Assembly (NCBI GenBank): GCA_017513085.1
Contig: JAFWDK010000033.1
Span: forward strand, 1-60,201
Length of the DNA: 60,201 nt
Direction: 5' to 3'
Source: Clostridiales bacterium
Lineage (GTDB): Bacteria; Bacillota; Clostridia; Saccharofermentanales; Saccharofermentanaceae
In this document: positions 26,394 to 35,097 of the stretch, one piece after another
How positions within the stretch are numbered: position 1 is the stretch's first letter
Layout: the number at the start of each line of letters is the position of its first letter
Notes under the pieces: model-generated
The model's input: the letters and a program-made list of their open reading frames with translations, nothing else
The model's database searches: none
What the model was told of the DNA's origin: nothing
Position numbers and translations under genes: made by a program

Positions 26394-26437
26394 TAAAAAG
26401 AAGTTCCTTTGCGTTCATTTCTTATCAGTATATCGCA

Positions 26438-26467
26438 TTGACAGGAAAAAGACTCATAAAATACAAT
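26438..26467 (+). promoter_or_regulatory. Promoter of purF
   Basis: TTGACA (26438-26443), an 18-base spacer and TACAAT (26462-26467). A TATACT on the opposite strand at 26427-26432 could serve the divergent radical SAM gene. Confidence 0.75.
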
Positions 26468-26496
26468 GTTCTCGGAAAGAAAGCAGGTGATGTCGC

Positions 26497-27891
26497 GTGA
26501 TAGGTTCCCGCCATGAAGAATGCGGTGTTTTCGGTATTTATGATCGCGAGGGGTTGAAGATCGCCCCGTTGGTATACTACGGACTTTTTGCTCTGCAGCA
26601 CAGAGGTCAGGAGAGCTGCGGCATTGCTATCAATAACGACGGATGGATCCGTTGTCATAAGAATATGGGCCTTGTTTCCGAGGTCTTTACCCACGATGTG
26701 ATCGATTCTCTGGAAGGAACGATCGCAATCGGACATGTGCGTTATTCCACAACAGGAGCAAGCATCCTGAAAAATACTCAACCGCTGGTTACCCAGTATG
26801 TGAAGGGCACGCTTTCGCTGGCGCATAACGGAAATCTGACGAATGCTATCACGTTGCGCCGTGAACTCGAGGAGGAAGGCGCGTTCTTCCAAACGACGGT
26901 TGATTCTGAAATCGTCGCCTATCTTGTGGCGAAAGAACGTACAAAGACACACTCCGTGGAAGCAGCGGTAGAGAAAGCTATGGAGCGAATCCAGGGCGGA
27001 TATGCGCTTCTGGTCATGAGCCCGAAGAAACTGATCGCCGCGCGTGACCCTTACGGTTTTAAACCGCTTTGCATGGGACGGATCGGGAATTCCCATGTTT
27101 TCGCATCCGAGACCTGCGCACTGGATGCTGTAGGCGCCGAGTATGAGCGTGATATCGAGCCGGGTGAGATCGTCGTTTGTGATGAGAACGGTCTTCGTTC
27201 GATCCGTACGCATTGCCGTGGTATCTGTAAGATGTGTATCTTCGAGTATATTTACTTTGCCCGTCCGGACAGCCGGATCGATGGCAAGAGTGTCTATGAA
27301 GCAAGACTTCAGGCGGGGCGTCTTCTTGCCCGCCAACATCCTGTCGAAGCGGACGTCGTCATCGGCGTACCGGAATCCGGACTGGACGCGGCAAGTGGGT
27401 TTGGAGAAGAAGCGGGAATTCCTGTTGTACGTGGCTTTATGAAAAATACCTATATTGGCAGGACCTTTATCAAGCCGGCGCAGGATCAGCGTCAGGAGGC
27501 CGTAAGGATCAAACTGAACCCGGTGGCTGAGGCGGTAAAGGGAAAACGTGTCGTTCTGATCGATGACTCGATCGTCCGTGGCACAACAATGGCCAATATC
27601 GTTCGTATGCTTCGGGAAGCCGGAGCGACTGCGGTGCATGTGCGTATAAGTTCACCGCCGTTTGTTTCCCCGTGTTACTATGGCACGGATGTCCCAAGTA
27701 AAGATCTGCTGATCGCGTGCCAGCATACGATCCCGGAGATCTGTGAGATCCTTGGCGCAGATTCGCTTGGATATCTGGAAGTAGATTCGCTGGGCGAACT
27801 GATCGGAGACAAGGACCATTCCTTTTGCGATGCTTGCTTTACCGGTGATTATCCGAATTATGAGACCGGCATCGATATGATGGAGGAGTAG
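26497..27891 (+). CDS. purF: Amidophosphoribosyltransferase
   Basis: PurF makes phosphoribosylamine from PRPP and glutamine, the first committed step of purine synthesis. The 464-residue protein begins with GTG and has a short propeptide before Cys9 (ECGVFGIYD), the N-terminal glutaminase nucleophile. GQESCGIA and the C-terminal PRPP loop VVLIDDSIVRGTTMANIV are clear, as are the cysteines of the Bacillus-type Fe-S enzyme (CRGICKMCIFEYIYFARPDS region). No other pur gene is adjacent. The HAD-GNAT gene starts 4 bases later. Confidence 0.96.
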   Translation: MIGSRHEECGVFGIYDREGLKIAPLVYYGLFALQHRGQESCGIAINNDGWIRCHKNMGLVSEVFTHDVIDSLEGTIAIGHVRYSTTGASILKNTQPLVTQYVKGTLSLAHNGNLTNAITLRRELEEEGAFFQTTVDSEIVAYLVAKERTKTHSVEAAVEKAMERIQGGYALLVMSPKKLIAARDPYGFKPLCMGRIGNSHVFASETCALDAVGAEYERDIEPGEIVVCDENGLRSIRTHCRGICKMCIFEYIYFARPDSRIDGKSVYEARLQAGRLLARQHPVEADVVIGVPESGLDAASGFGEEAGIPVVRGFMKNTYIGRTFIKPAQDQRQEAVRIKLNPVAEAVKGKRVVLIDDSIVRGTTMANIVRMLREAGATAVHVRISSPPFVSPCYYGTDVPSKDLLIACQHTIPEICEILGADSLGYLEVDSLGELIGDKDHSFCDACFTGDYPNYETGIDMMEE

Positions 27892-27895
27892 AAGA

Positions 27896-29038
27896 ATGAT
27901 TTCTGCAGTGATTTTTGATATGGATGGCGTCCTTTTGGATAGTGAACCATACCATGACCAGACCACCACATCGATCCTGGAAAGCTACGGCGCCAAGGGC
28001 GCATATGAAGCGATCCGGCCATATGTGGGCCGTTCCTCGCAGGACCTGTGGACAGCCATGAAAGCAAAGTACGACATCAATGCTTCAGTGGAGGATCTGA
28101 TCGAACTGCAGTGGAAGAAGAACGTAGCGGGATTGAAGGATTCCGGATTGGAGCGTTCGGAGGGGCTGACGGAACTATTGAATTTCTGTCATGAAAGAGG
28201 GATCAAAGTTGCCGTGGCGTCTTCCTCACGACAGGATTTTGTCGAGGCGGTATTTGACCATCTGAATCTCTGGCAGTATGTGGAAGTTTTTGCCAGTGGT
28301 GCAGAAGTCGAGCATGGTAAGCCGATGCCGGATATTTTTCTTCTGGCAGCAACGAGACTGGATATCGATCCGGAACGGTGCATGGTAGTCGAGGATTCCA
28401 CGGCAGGCGTGCAGGCAGGAAGAATGGCCGGCATGTACACGATCGGATATGAGAATCCGACCAGCGGTGGGCAGAATGTCAGCGCAGCAGATGTGGTAGT
28501 GAAAAAACTTTCCGAGATCCCACCGATCATTGAGAAACTTTCTACGGTGAAGGTGCTTCCGGTCAATTCCCCTACAAGAAAGATGGCGGTCGTCTCTCTG
28601 GCTCAGATCATCTGGAACGAGTGGTTTCCGGCGATCATTTCACAGGAACAGATCAACTATATGGTGGAGAAATTCCAGAGTATGCCGGCGATCGATGAGG
28701 CCATCGAAAAGAAAGGTTACGAGTATTTCCTTCTGATCCTAGGCGATACACCGATCGGTTATATGGGCGTCGTCCCGGACGAAGATGCGCTTTTGCTTTC
28801 AAAATTGTATCTCATGAAACCGTTCCGCGGACAGCGCCGGAGCAATATCCTGTTCGATAAGGCAGAAGAAGTGGCGAAAGAGAAGGGCTTTCATAAAGTT
28901 CGCCTCTTCGTCAATCGCCACAACTACAATTCGATCCGCGTCTATCTTCGTAAAGGATACCGTATCATCGAAGAGAAGAAGACCGACATCGGTGAAGGCT
29001 TCGTCTGCGATGATTTCATGATGGAAAAAGAACTCTGA
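27896..29038 (+). CDS. HAD phosphatase-GNAT acetyltransferase fusion
   Basis: Residues 1-215 form a HAD hydrolase of the beta-phosphoglucomutase-like group: nucleophile motif FDMDGVLLDSE, motif II VAVASSS, motif III Lys in HGKPMPDIF and motif IV VVEDSTAGVQAG. Residues 220-380 form a GNAT acetyltransferase with LSKLYLMKPFRGQRRSNIL (acetyl-CoA loop) and LFVNRHNYNSIRVYLRKGY. The frame is continuous and no internal ribosome site separates the halves, so it is one bifunctional protein. Substrates are unknown. It is probably cotranscribed with purF. Confidence 0.88.
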   Translation: MISAVIFDMDGVLLDSEPYHDQTTTSILESYGAKGAYEAIRPYVGRSSQDLWTAMKAKYDINASVEDLIELQWKKNVAGLKDSGLERSEGLTELLNFCHERGIKVAVASSSRQDFVEAVFDHLNLWQYVEVFASGAEVEHGKPMPDIFLLAATRLDIDPERCMVVEDSTAGVQAGRMAGMYTIGYENPTSGGQNVSAADVVVKKLSEIPPIIEKLSTVKVLPVNSPTRKMAVVSLAQIIWNEWFPAIISQEQINYMVEKFQSMPAIDEAIEKKGYEYFLLILGDTPIGYMGVVPDEDALLLSKLYLMKPFRGQRRSNILFDKAEEVAKEKGFHKVRLFVNRHNYNSIRVYLRKGYRIIEEKKTDIGEGFVCDDFMMEKEL

Positions 29039-29065
29039 CCTTGATCAAAGCGAGAAAATCTTTGT

Positions 29066-31048
29066 TTATCTGATCTTGAGCAGGCATTTTCCTGTTCGAC
29101 CGTCCTCAGCCCGGAAGTGCAGCCAGGTGTTACCGGACGAAAGTCCAGTGACCAGACCATTTTGGTCTACTTGGGCAATAGATGTATTGCCTACCCACCA
29201 GGTTGCGGTGGAATCTTGGGGATCATAAAGCTCGAATTGGAAACTGCTTCCGACTTTGATGGTTTTTTCCGTATATCGAACTGATGCTGTAGCTGCAGGA
29301 ATAACGCGCAGAAGACATTTGACTTGCTGCTCGCCGGGGAGCGTCGCATATAGCCAGGTATTTCCGACAGAAATGCCTTCGATTATACCACCTTTGAGCA
29401 CACCATTTCCCACTGTGGCGACGGAACTGTTTCCGGTCCGCCAGATTACTTCGAGATTGCCGGTATTGGCGCAGTAAAGCTGGTATTGGGTTCCCACGTT
29501 TACGGTTTTTTCTGTGATACGCTTACCGCAGAAAGTGATCGCAATTGCTCCTGCACGGACCTTCAAGATGCATTGGGCCCTTCTGCCATCGGAAGATGTT
29601 ACATATAACCAGGTGTTGCCGACCCGACGTCCCGTAATATTTCCGGAACCGTCTACGGTAGCAATGCTCTTGTTTCCTACGGACCATGTGAGTTCCTGAC
29701 CGTTGGCATTTTCGGCTTCCATCCGGAAAGTATCGCCTACATTCAGCCACTTTTCAGCGGGGAGCGTGAGGGCAGAAGTGTCGGAAATCATAAGAAGACA
29801 CTTTGCTTCCCGATTATCAAGTGTTGTGGCATAAAGCCAAGTATTGCCCTGTGATTTAGCTGTGACGACACCATTCTGATCGACACTTGCTTTGTCAGTG
29901 TTTCCGGTACGCCATTTGACTGCTTCTGCTTCAGCGCCGGTGAAGGAAATCTGCTTTGTCTGTCCGACCTCAAGGCTTAGACGTGAATCGGCAAGGAGAA
30001 ATTCGGGATAGGTGTCTTCTCCGTGTTGTCCACAGATCGTACAAATGCCGTTGGAAAAGTGATGGACACGTCGCCAAGTAAGATTTCCGCCGGCTGTTCG
30101 CATTGCGGAAGCCGTCCAGGAAGCATCATTGCATGGGAAAGTGGCTGTTGCCGTTACATAACAGAAAGAGGCCTTGTATTGCGGTTCGGAAGTCTCAAAA
30201 AATGATGGTGCTGAGCCAAGAAAGTGTATTTCTGTTAATGACCTGCATTCGAAAGCTCGGGCGCCAATCGTTGTGACGTGCGAAGGGATCGTAACGCTGA
30301 GCAAGGGGCAAATATCGAATGCGTCATTACCTATAACTTCTAGAGAAGAAGGAAGTGTGACTTCGGAGAGTTTGCTGCAAGCGGCAAAAGCAAGATTCCC
30401 GATTGTTTTGATCGAATCCGGAAGTGTTACCCGGGAAAGATTATTACAATTCGCAAAAGCATGATCCGGAATTGCATCCGTCCACGCAAATTCGTAGTCA
30501 TAACCATCGCCGATCGGACCTGCGCTGGTTACAGCCACGTTATGGAATGCACTATGGCCGATCGTTGTATCTTTGTTCGGAATTTTTATCTTGCGCAGTG
30601 CCCTGCATTCATCAAAAGTGAGAGATCCTATGGAAGTCAGACTTTCAGGAAAAACCACGGACGTAAGTGACCGGCAGTAGTAGAATGCCTGGTCACCGAT
30701 ATCGGTCAAACCGGATGGAAATGAAACGGAAGTGAGGTTTTCGCAATAGTAGAAGGCATATTGGCTGATCTGCGTGACACCTTGTCCCAGAATGACCTTC
30801 TTGATCTGCTCGCGTTGGGAACCCCAGGGAACGGGAACCGTGGGAGGCTGGAACTTGGTCATGGGACCGGTTCCACTGATGCGGAGTGTTCCTTCATCAT
30901 CGAGTTCCCAGGTCAGGTTTTCACCACAAGTCCCGGAACCGACAGTATTTGCAGATACATTATCTCGAGTAAGCGGAAATATGAGGCAGACCGCTAATGC
31001 ACAAGCAACGATGATAGATAGCGGACGCATGGCTTTATATGATTTCAT
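29066..31048 (-). CDS. Secreted BspA-type LRR protein with four C-terminal Big_2 modules
   Basis: The product is 660 residues from ATG 31048, 6-9 bases after AAAGGAG. It has a signal peptide (SIIVACALAVCLIFPL), a region with GTCGENLTWELDDEGTLRISGTG typical of BspA-like proteins, and LRR_5 repeats such as ISQYAFYYCENLTSVSFPSG between about residues 85 and 310. A GICTICG segment links to four Big_2 modules ending in REAKCLLMIS, RRAQCILKVRA, QQVKCLLRVIP and RTGKCLLKIR. There is no LPXTG or membrane anchor. The Big_2 modules clearly resemble those of the 8013-12833 protein, implying shared ancestry and probably a shared surface role. Confidence 0.88.
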   Translation of the reverse strand: MKSYKAMRPLSIIVACALAVCLIFPLTRDNVSANTVGSGTCGENLTWELDDEGTLRISGTGPMTKFQPPTVPVPWGSQREQIKKVILGQGVTQISQYAFYYCENLTSVSFPSGLTDIGDQAFYYCRSLTSVVFPESLTSIGSLTFDECRALRKIKIPNKDTTIGHSAFHNVAVTSAGPIGDGYDYEFAWTDAIPDHAFANCNNLSRVTLPDSIKTIGNLAFAACSKLSEVTLPSSLEVIGNDAFDICPLLSVTIPSHVTTIGARAFECRSLTEIHFLGSAPSFFETSEPQYKASFCYVTATATFPCNDASWTASAMRTAGGNLTWRRVHHFSNGICTICGQHGEDTYPEFLLADSRLSLEVGQTKQISFTGAEAEAVKWRTGNTDKASVDQNGVVTAKSQGNTWLYATTLDNREAKCLLMISDTSALTLPAEKWLNVGDTFRMEAENANGQELTWSVGNKSIATVDGSGNITGRRVGNTWLYVTSSDGRRAQCILKVRAGAIAITFCGKRITEKTVNVGTQYQLYCANTGNLEVIWRTGNSSVATVGNGVLKGGIIEGISVGNTWLYATLPGEQQVKCLLRVIPAATASVRYTEKTIKVGSSFQFELYDPQDSTATWWVGNTSIAQVDQNGLVTGLSSGNTWLHFRAEDGRTGKCLLKIR

Positions 31049-31114
31049 GACACAGACTCCTTTCAAAAAGACATATTGAAAAAATGCCCGGAACAGATGA
31101 TATTCACTAATCTT

Positions 31115-31143
31115 ATTATAGTTGCTTTTTTTTTTGGGGGGGG
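31115..31143 (-). promoter_or_regulatory. Promoter region with T10-G8 homopolymer tract between divergent surface-protein genes
   Basis: On the minus strand a perfect TATAAT (31115-31120) is preceded by GCAAC, ten A and eight C (plus strand T10 at 31126-31135, G8 at 31136-31143). The tract fills the spacer and -35 position. Length changes by slippage would alter promoter geometry; that consequence is an inference. Confidence 0.5.
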
Positions 31144-31383
31144 AGAAAAATAATTGTGAATATTTAATGAACTTTCAGGATGAAATCTTCAACCACAAGA
31201 AGAACGGTATAGATCTACATTTTAGTAGAAAAAAATGCAAAGAATGACATGTTTGTTATATTCTTTTGAGGTCCCATCAATTATTATACACTATGGCAAG
31301 TTTTCATTATCAGGGGCAACAATTTACGAATCTGCTTATTACGGGAGACTAAAAGTGATAGGGCGGAAAGAAGGAGGAGACGA

Positions 31384-33315
31384 ATGAAGAAGACATTGGC
31401 CATAGTGGGGCTTAGCATGACCTTGGGCTTTGCCGGCGCCCTGGCCGGTATGCGACCGAAAACGGTGAGCGCAGATCAGAACGAACCTGCCGGTGCGAAT
31501 GAGGACGGCTCGGTGACGATCAATGAGACGAATTTCCCTGACCAAAACTTTCGTGAATATGTAAAGAAGATAATTGACGGAAATGGAAATAATTTTGTTG
31601 ATATAGATGAGCGCGGTGCGACAACAGAGATCCGGGTCGATACGACCAAGGTGCGTTCCGTAAAAGGTGTTGAATATTTCTATCAGTTGCAAACCCTGAT
31701 TGCGCATCCGGGCGAAGAAGACTGGTGCACGGATGATATGGGTAAAGGCAAGTTACAAGAACTGGATCTTCGGTATAATCCGAATCTGGTATTTCTGGAT
31801 TGTCAGCGTAACAGATTGAAGACTCTGGACCTTAGTGGCAATCCGAAACTGGAGTCTCTGGATTGCCAGCGTAACAGCCTGACATCTTTGGATCTCAGTC
31901 ATAATCCGGAAATCGTCGGACTTGAATGTAGTTACAATCAACTGACGTCACTTGACCTCCGCCGGCATACGAAGTTGATCGGCGTGCTCTGCGCCTACAA
32001 TCAGATCACTTATTTGGATGTGAGTAACGCACCACAGTTGGATACTTTTTCGTGTCAGGCGAATCAGCTCGTGGAGTTAAGGCTTGGCGCGAAACCGAAT
32101 CTGGTGGATTTTACTTGTGATGATAATAAACTTGCTTCTCTTGATGTCAGTGGATGTAAGATCGTCCAGTGGCTTGGCTGCAGCAGGAATCAGATCACGT
32201 ATATTGACGTAAGCGGAATTCCAACGCTTCAAGTTTTGGAATGTTCATATAATCAGATCGCCTATCTGGACGTTAGTCATAATCTCGAACTGCAAGGTCT
32301 CTTATGTCAAGCTAATCAATTGACCGATCTGGCACTGGGAGAGGACAAGAATCTTACGCATTTGAATGCCCACTATAACAGAATGACCAGGATCAATATC
32401 CATAACTGTGCGACGCTGATCGAGGAACTTACGGATCCGTCAATGGAAAAAAGTGTGGTTTCCGATGAACAAGGAGAATACTATCAGTACTATCTCGGTG
32501 GTGAAACTCCTGTTTTGACCGTGGATCTCAATACTGAAGTGATCATGCGCCCACCGAGACGTGGAGAAGGTCCGACGATAGAAGATTTTGTGGAACGTCT
32601 TTATACTGTCGCGCTTGGCCGGGCATCCGAAGCAAAAGGAAAAGAGTACTGGGTCAATGAAATCACGAGTGGAAGACGTACCGGAGGCTACTGTGCAGAA
32701 TTCTTCCTCACCGGTGAAGAGTTCATGAACAGAAAGCTCTCCACGGAAGATTTCGTCGAGACACTTTACAAGACATTCTTCAACCGTGCTTCGGAACCGA
32801 ATGGAAAAGCATACTGGGTAAATGCACTGAAGACCGGTGCTTACACAAAAGAAGCCGTTGTCAGAGGATTCATCGATTCCACGGAGTGGTGCAACCTTTG
32901 TGCAGACTATGGCGTACGTTCCGGTGCACCGACGGCGAAGGCAGAGAGAGCCAGTAAGAATGCGACTGACTTTGCCAAGCGTCTTTATACATGCTGTCTG
33001 AAGAGAAAGCCGGAGGACGCCGGCCTGAAGTACTGGAGCCTGGCGCTGACAAATCTCGAGCAGACCGGTGCCGGTGCGGCGAAGCGTTTCTTCGAATCGA
33101 AGGAGTTCCTGGATCTGAAAACATCCGATGAGGAGTATGTATCCCGTCTCTACACGACATTTATGGATAGAGAACCGGATCAGAGCGGATTTGACCACTG
33201 GGTAAAAGCACTGAAGAGTGGAACATCCAGAGCAGCTGTGCTGAGTGCTTTTGCTTCATCTCAGGAGTTTACGAATATCTGCGCGGAGTACGGCATCGAG
33301 CGCGGCGTGGTCTGA
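31384..33315 (+). CDS. Secreted LRR protein with four DUF4214 domains
   Basis: The 643-residue protein begins with a signal peptide ending near VSADQ. Residues 45-75 resemble an EF-like or cap segment (NFPDQNFREYVKK, DGNGNNFVDIDE). Eleven or so internalin-style leucine-rich repeats follow (LDLSGNPKLESLDCQRNSLT, LECSYNQLTSLDL), each with Cys at the same place, to about residue 345. The last 250 residues hold four DUF4214 repeats: FVERLYTVALGRASEAKGKEYW, FVETLYKTFFNRASEPNGK, FAKRLYTCCLKRKPEDAG and YVSRLYTTFMDREPDQSG. DUF4214 is common in exported proteins; function is not established. AAGGAGGAGACGA precedes the ATG. Confidence 0.9.
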   Translation: MKKTLAIVGLSMTLGFAGALAGMRPKTVSADQNEPAGANEDGSVTINETNFPDQNFREYVKKIIDGNGNNFVDIDERGATTEIRVDTTKVRSVKGVEYFYQLQTLIAHPGEEDWCTDDMGKGKLQELDLRYNPNLVFLDCQRNRLKTLDLSGNPKLESLDCQRNSLTSLDLSHNPEIVGLECSYNQLTSLDLRRHTKLIGVLCAYNQITYLDVSNAPQLDTFSCQANQLVELRLGAKPNLVDFTCDDNKLASLDVSGCKIVQWLGCSRNQITYIDVSGIPTLQVLECSYNQIAYLDVSHNLELQGLLCQANQLTDLALGEDKNLTHLNAHYNRMTRINIHNCATLIEELTDPSMEKSVVSDEQGEYYQYYLGGETPVLTVDLNTEVIMRPPRRGEGPTIEDFVERLYTVALGRASEAKGKEYWVNEITSGRRTGGYCAEFFLTGEEFMNRKLSTEDFVETLYKTFFNRASEPNGKAYWVNALKTGAYTKEAVVRGFIDSTEWCNLCADYGVRSGAPTAKAERASKNATDFAKRLYTCCLKRKPEDAGLKYWSLALTNLEQTGAGAAKRFFESKEFLDLKTSDEEYVSRLYTTFMDREPDQSGFDHWVKALKSGTSRAAVLSAFASSQEFTNICAEYGIERGVV

Positions 33316-33436
33316 GCGGGTGCTTTTGGATGGGTGGAAGCATTGACAAAGAGTGCTTCTTGATGGTAAAAAGAGGAGAAAAACGGAGAAAATCGACGAA
33401 TTTTTGAAAATCTGTGAGATTTTTTGAAGAAAAGTG

Positions 33437-33465
33437 TTGACATTGGCACCTTGCGCATATATTAT
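33437..33465 (+). promoter_or_regulatory. Promoter of rplM-rpsI
   Basis: TTGACA (33437-33442), a 17-base spacer and TATTAT (33460-33465) give a near-consensus promoter. Confidence 0.88.
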
Positions 33466-33469
33466 AGTG

Positions 33470-33500
33470 AAGCGCCCTGAGAGAAAGGGCTTTATGCGTG
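33470..33500 (+). promoter_or_regulatory. Putative ribosomal protein L13 leader hairpin
   Basis: GCCCT and AGGGC form a compact hairpin, with CGC and GCG able to extend it, right at the start of the rplM transcript. L13 leaders of this kind mediate autoregulation in Firmicutes; the assignment rests on position and the short stem only. Confidence 0.45.
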
Positions 33501-33527
33501 AACTATTTTAGGAGGAAGAAGTCCATT

Positions 33528-33962
33528 ATGAAGACATTTGTTGCTACACCATCAAATATCGAGAGAAAATGGTACATTGTTGATGCTTCCGGCAAGACAC
33601 TTGGTCGTCTGGCTTCCGAAGTGGCAACTGTTCTGCGCGGCAAGAATAAGCCGACATACACACCTTTCATCGATACAGGAGATTATGTAATCGTCATCAA
33701 CGCTTCCAAGCTCGTTCTTACAGGTAACAAGCTGGATCAGAAGATGTATCGCTATCACACAGGCTACGCTGGCGGTCTCAAGGAGACGGCATACAGAAAG
33801 CTTATGGATACAAAGCCGGAGAAGGCTTTCGAGTTGGCAGTAAAGGGTATGCTCCCGAAGAACGCTCTCGGACGTCAGATGTTTAAGAAGCTGAAGGTTT
33901 ATGCAGGCGCTGAGCATGAGCACGCTGCACAGAAGCCGGAAGTTCTGAACTTCGAAGCATAA
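33528..33962 (+). CDS. rplM: 50S ribosomal protein L13
   Basis: The 144-residue protein, from ATG 33528 after GGAGG, has the L13 signatures [32 protein letters not shown] and the C-terminal [21 protein letters not shown] then HEHAAQKPE. It is paired with rpsI as in nearly all bacteria. L13 is an early assembly protein of the large subunit. Confidence 0.98.
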   Translation: MKTFVATPSNIERKWYIVDASGKTLGRLASEVATVLRGKNKPTYTPFIDTGDYVIVINASKLVLTGNKLDQKMYRYHTGYAGGLKETAYRKLMDTKPEKAFELAVKGMLPKNALGRQMFKKLKVYAGAEHEHAAQKPEVLNFEA

Positions 33963-33982
33963 TATAGGGAGGAATAAGTTAC

Positions 33983-34390
33983 ATGGCTAAGAAAGCTACT
34001 AAAGTTTACTTCTATGGCACAGGTCGTCGTAAGAATGCTGTAGCATGCGTACGTCTTCTTCCTGGCACAGGTAAGATCACGATCAACGATAAGGATATGG
34101 ACGACTACTTTGGTCTGGATACACTGAAGCTCATCGTTCGTCAGCCGCTCGTAGCAACCGCTACAGAAGGCAAGTTCGATATCATCTGTAAGGCTGTCGG
34201 CGGCGGTATCGCAGGTCAGGCCGGTGCAATCCGTCACGGTATCTCCCGTGCTCTGGTTCAGGCAGATGAAGAAGCTTACAAGGCGATCCTTAAGAAGGCC
34301 GGTTTCCTCACACGTGACGCACGTATGAAGGAAAGAAAGAAGCCGGGTCTCAAGAAAGCTCGTAAGGCTTCCCAGTTCAGTAAGCGTTAA
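33983..34390 (+). CDS. rpsI: 30S ribosomal protein S9
   Basis: The 135-residue S9 has [37 protein letters not shown] and the invariant C-terminal SQFSKR tail that reaches the P-site tRNA. It follows rplM by 20 bases with its own GGGAGG site. Confidence 0.98.
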   Translation: MAKKATKVYFYGTGRRKNAVACVRLLPGTGKITINDKDMDDYFGLDTLKLIVRQPLVATATEGKFDIICKAVGGGIAGQAGAIRHGISRALVQADEEAYKAILKKAGFLTRDARMKERKKPGLKKARKASQFSKR

Positions 34391-34442
34391 TCGAGGGTTT
34401 ACTTCGGTTCTCGTCTTTCGGACGAATACAAGATTTCAATCA

Positions 34443-34480
34443 GGAAGACTGTCTCAGATCGAGGCAGTCTTCTTTTTTTG
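34443..34480 (+). terminator. Terminator of rplM-rpsI
   Basis: GGAAGACTGTCTC and GAGGCAGTCTTC pair around AGATC, with one G-T, followed by TTTTTTT. Confidence 0.9.
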
Positions 34481-34620
34481 ATTACGTGTGTGGGGCGGGC
34501 AAGTGCTTTTAGAGTAGTGCAAGTCATGACGGGAAAAAGTGCATTCTGTGCCGAAACGCTTGAAACAGGGGGATAAACCGATAGAATAGAAACTGGATAA
34601 AGTGAGAGGAGCAGCTGGTT

Positions 34621-35070
34621 TTGAAGATCCGATTGAACATCAGTGAGGATAAGTTTGACGAGGTCAAAGATAAACTTGTGAAGGCAGGTTTTGAAATCGA
34701 TGACAATGGTGAATTTGTGCTCACGGACGCTGAGGGCAGGAACACCTGGATCGAGGCGAAGGATACGGCCGGACAGAAGATGCGGATCGCGGTGGAGAAG
34801 ATCATCTACATCGAAAGCTTCGGGCATGACGTGGAAGTGCACACCACGGAAGGCCTCTTCTATGCAAAAGACCGTCTGTACCAGCTTGACGGAATGCTGG
34901 ATAAGGATCAGTTTTTTCGGGTCAGTAACTCCGTGATCATCTCACGAAAACATGTCACCAGGATCCGGCCGACGTTGTCGATGAAGTTTGTACTTACGAT
35001 GGAAGACGGCACGCAGGTGGATGTGACACGAAGCTATTATTATTCGTTTAAGAAGTTCTTCGGAATCTGA
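34621..35070 (+). CDS. LytTR-domain transcriptional regulator without receiver domain
   Basis: The 149-residue protein starts at TTG 34621, downstream of AGAGGAG. A short N-terminal region of about 50 residues leads to a LytTR DNA-binding domain (about 55-149): IIYIESFGHDVEVHTTEGLFYAKDRLYQLD, FFRVSNSVIISRKHVTRIRP and VTRSYYYSFKKFFGI. It lacks a response-regulator receiver, as in the stand-alone LytTR regulators that are often controlled by an adjacent membrane protein. The next gene, 27 bases on, is such a membrane protein, although not the usual DUF3021 type. Confidence 0.88.
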   Translation: MKIRLNISEDKFDEVKDKLVKAGFEIDDNGEFVLTDAEGRNTWIEAKDTAGQKMRIAVEKIIYIESFGHDVEVHTTEGLFYAKDRLYQLDGMLDKDQFFRVSNSVIISRKHVTRIRPTLSMKFVLTMEDGTQVDVTRSYYYSFKKFFGI

Positions 35071-35097
35071 CCTAAGGTCAGGTGATAGGAGGTTGTT

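Noticed and set aside
29066..31048. LPXTG-type sortase signal sought in the three large surface proteins
   Set aside because: None ends with LPXTG, a hydrophobic segment and a positive tail, so wall anchoring by sortase is not supported.
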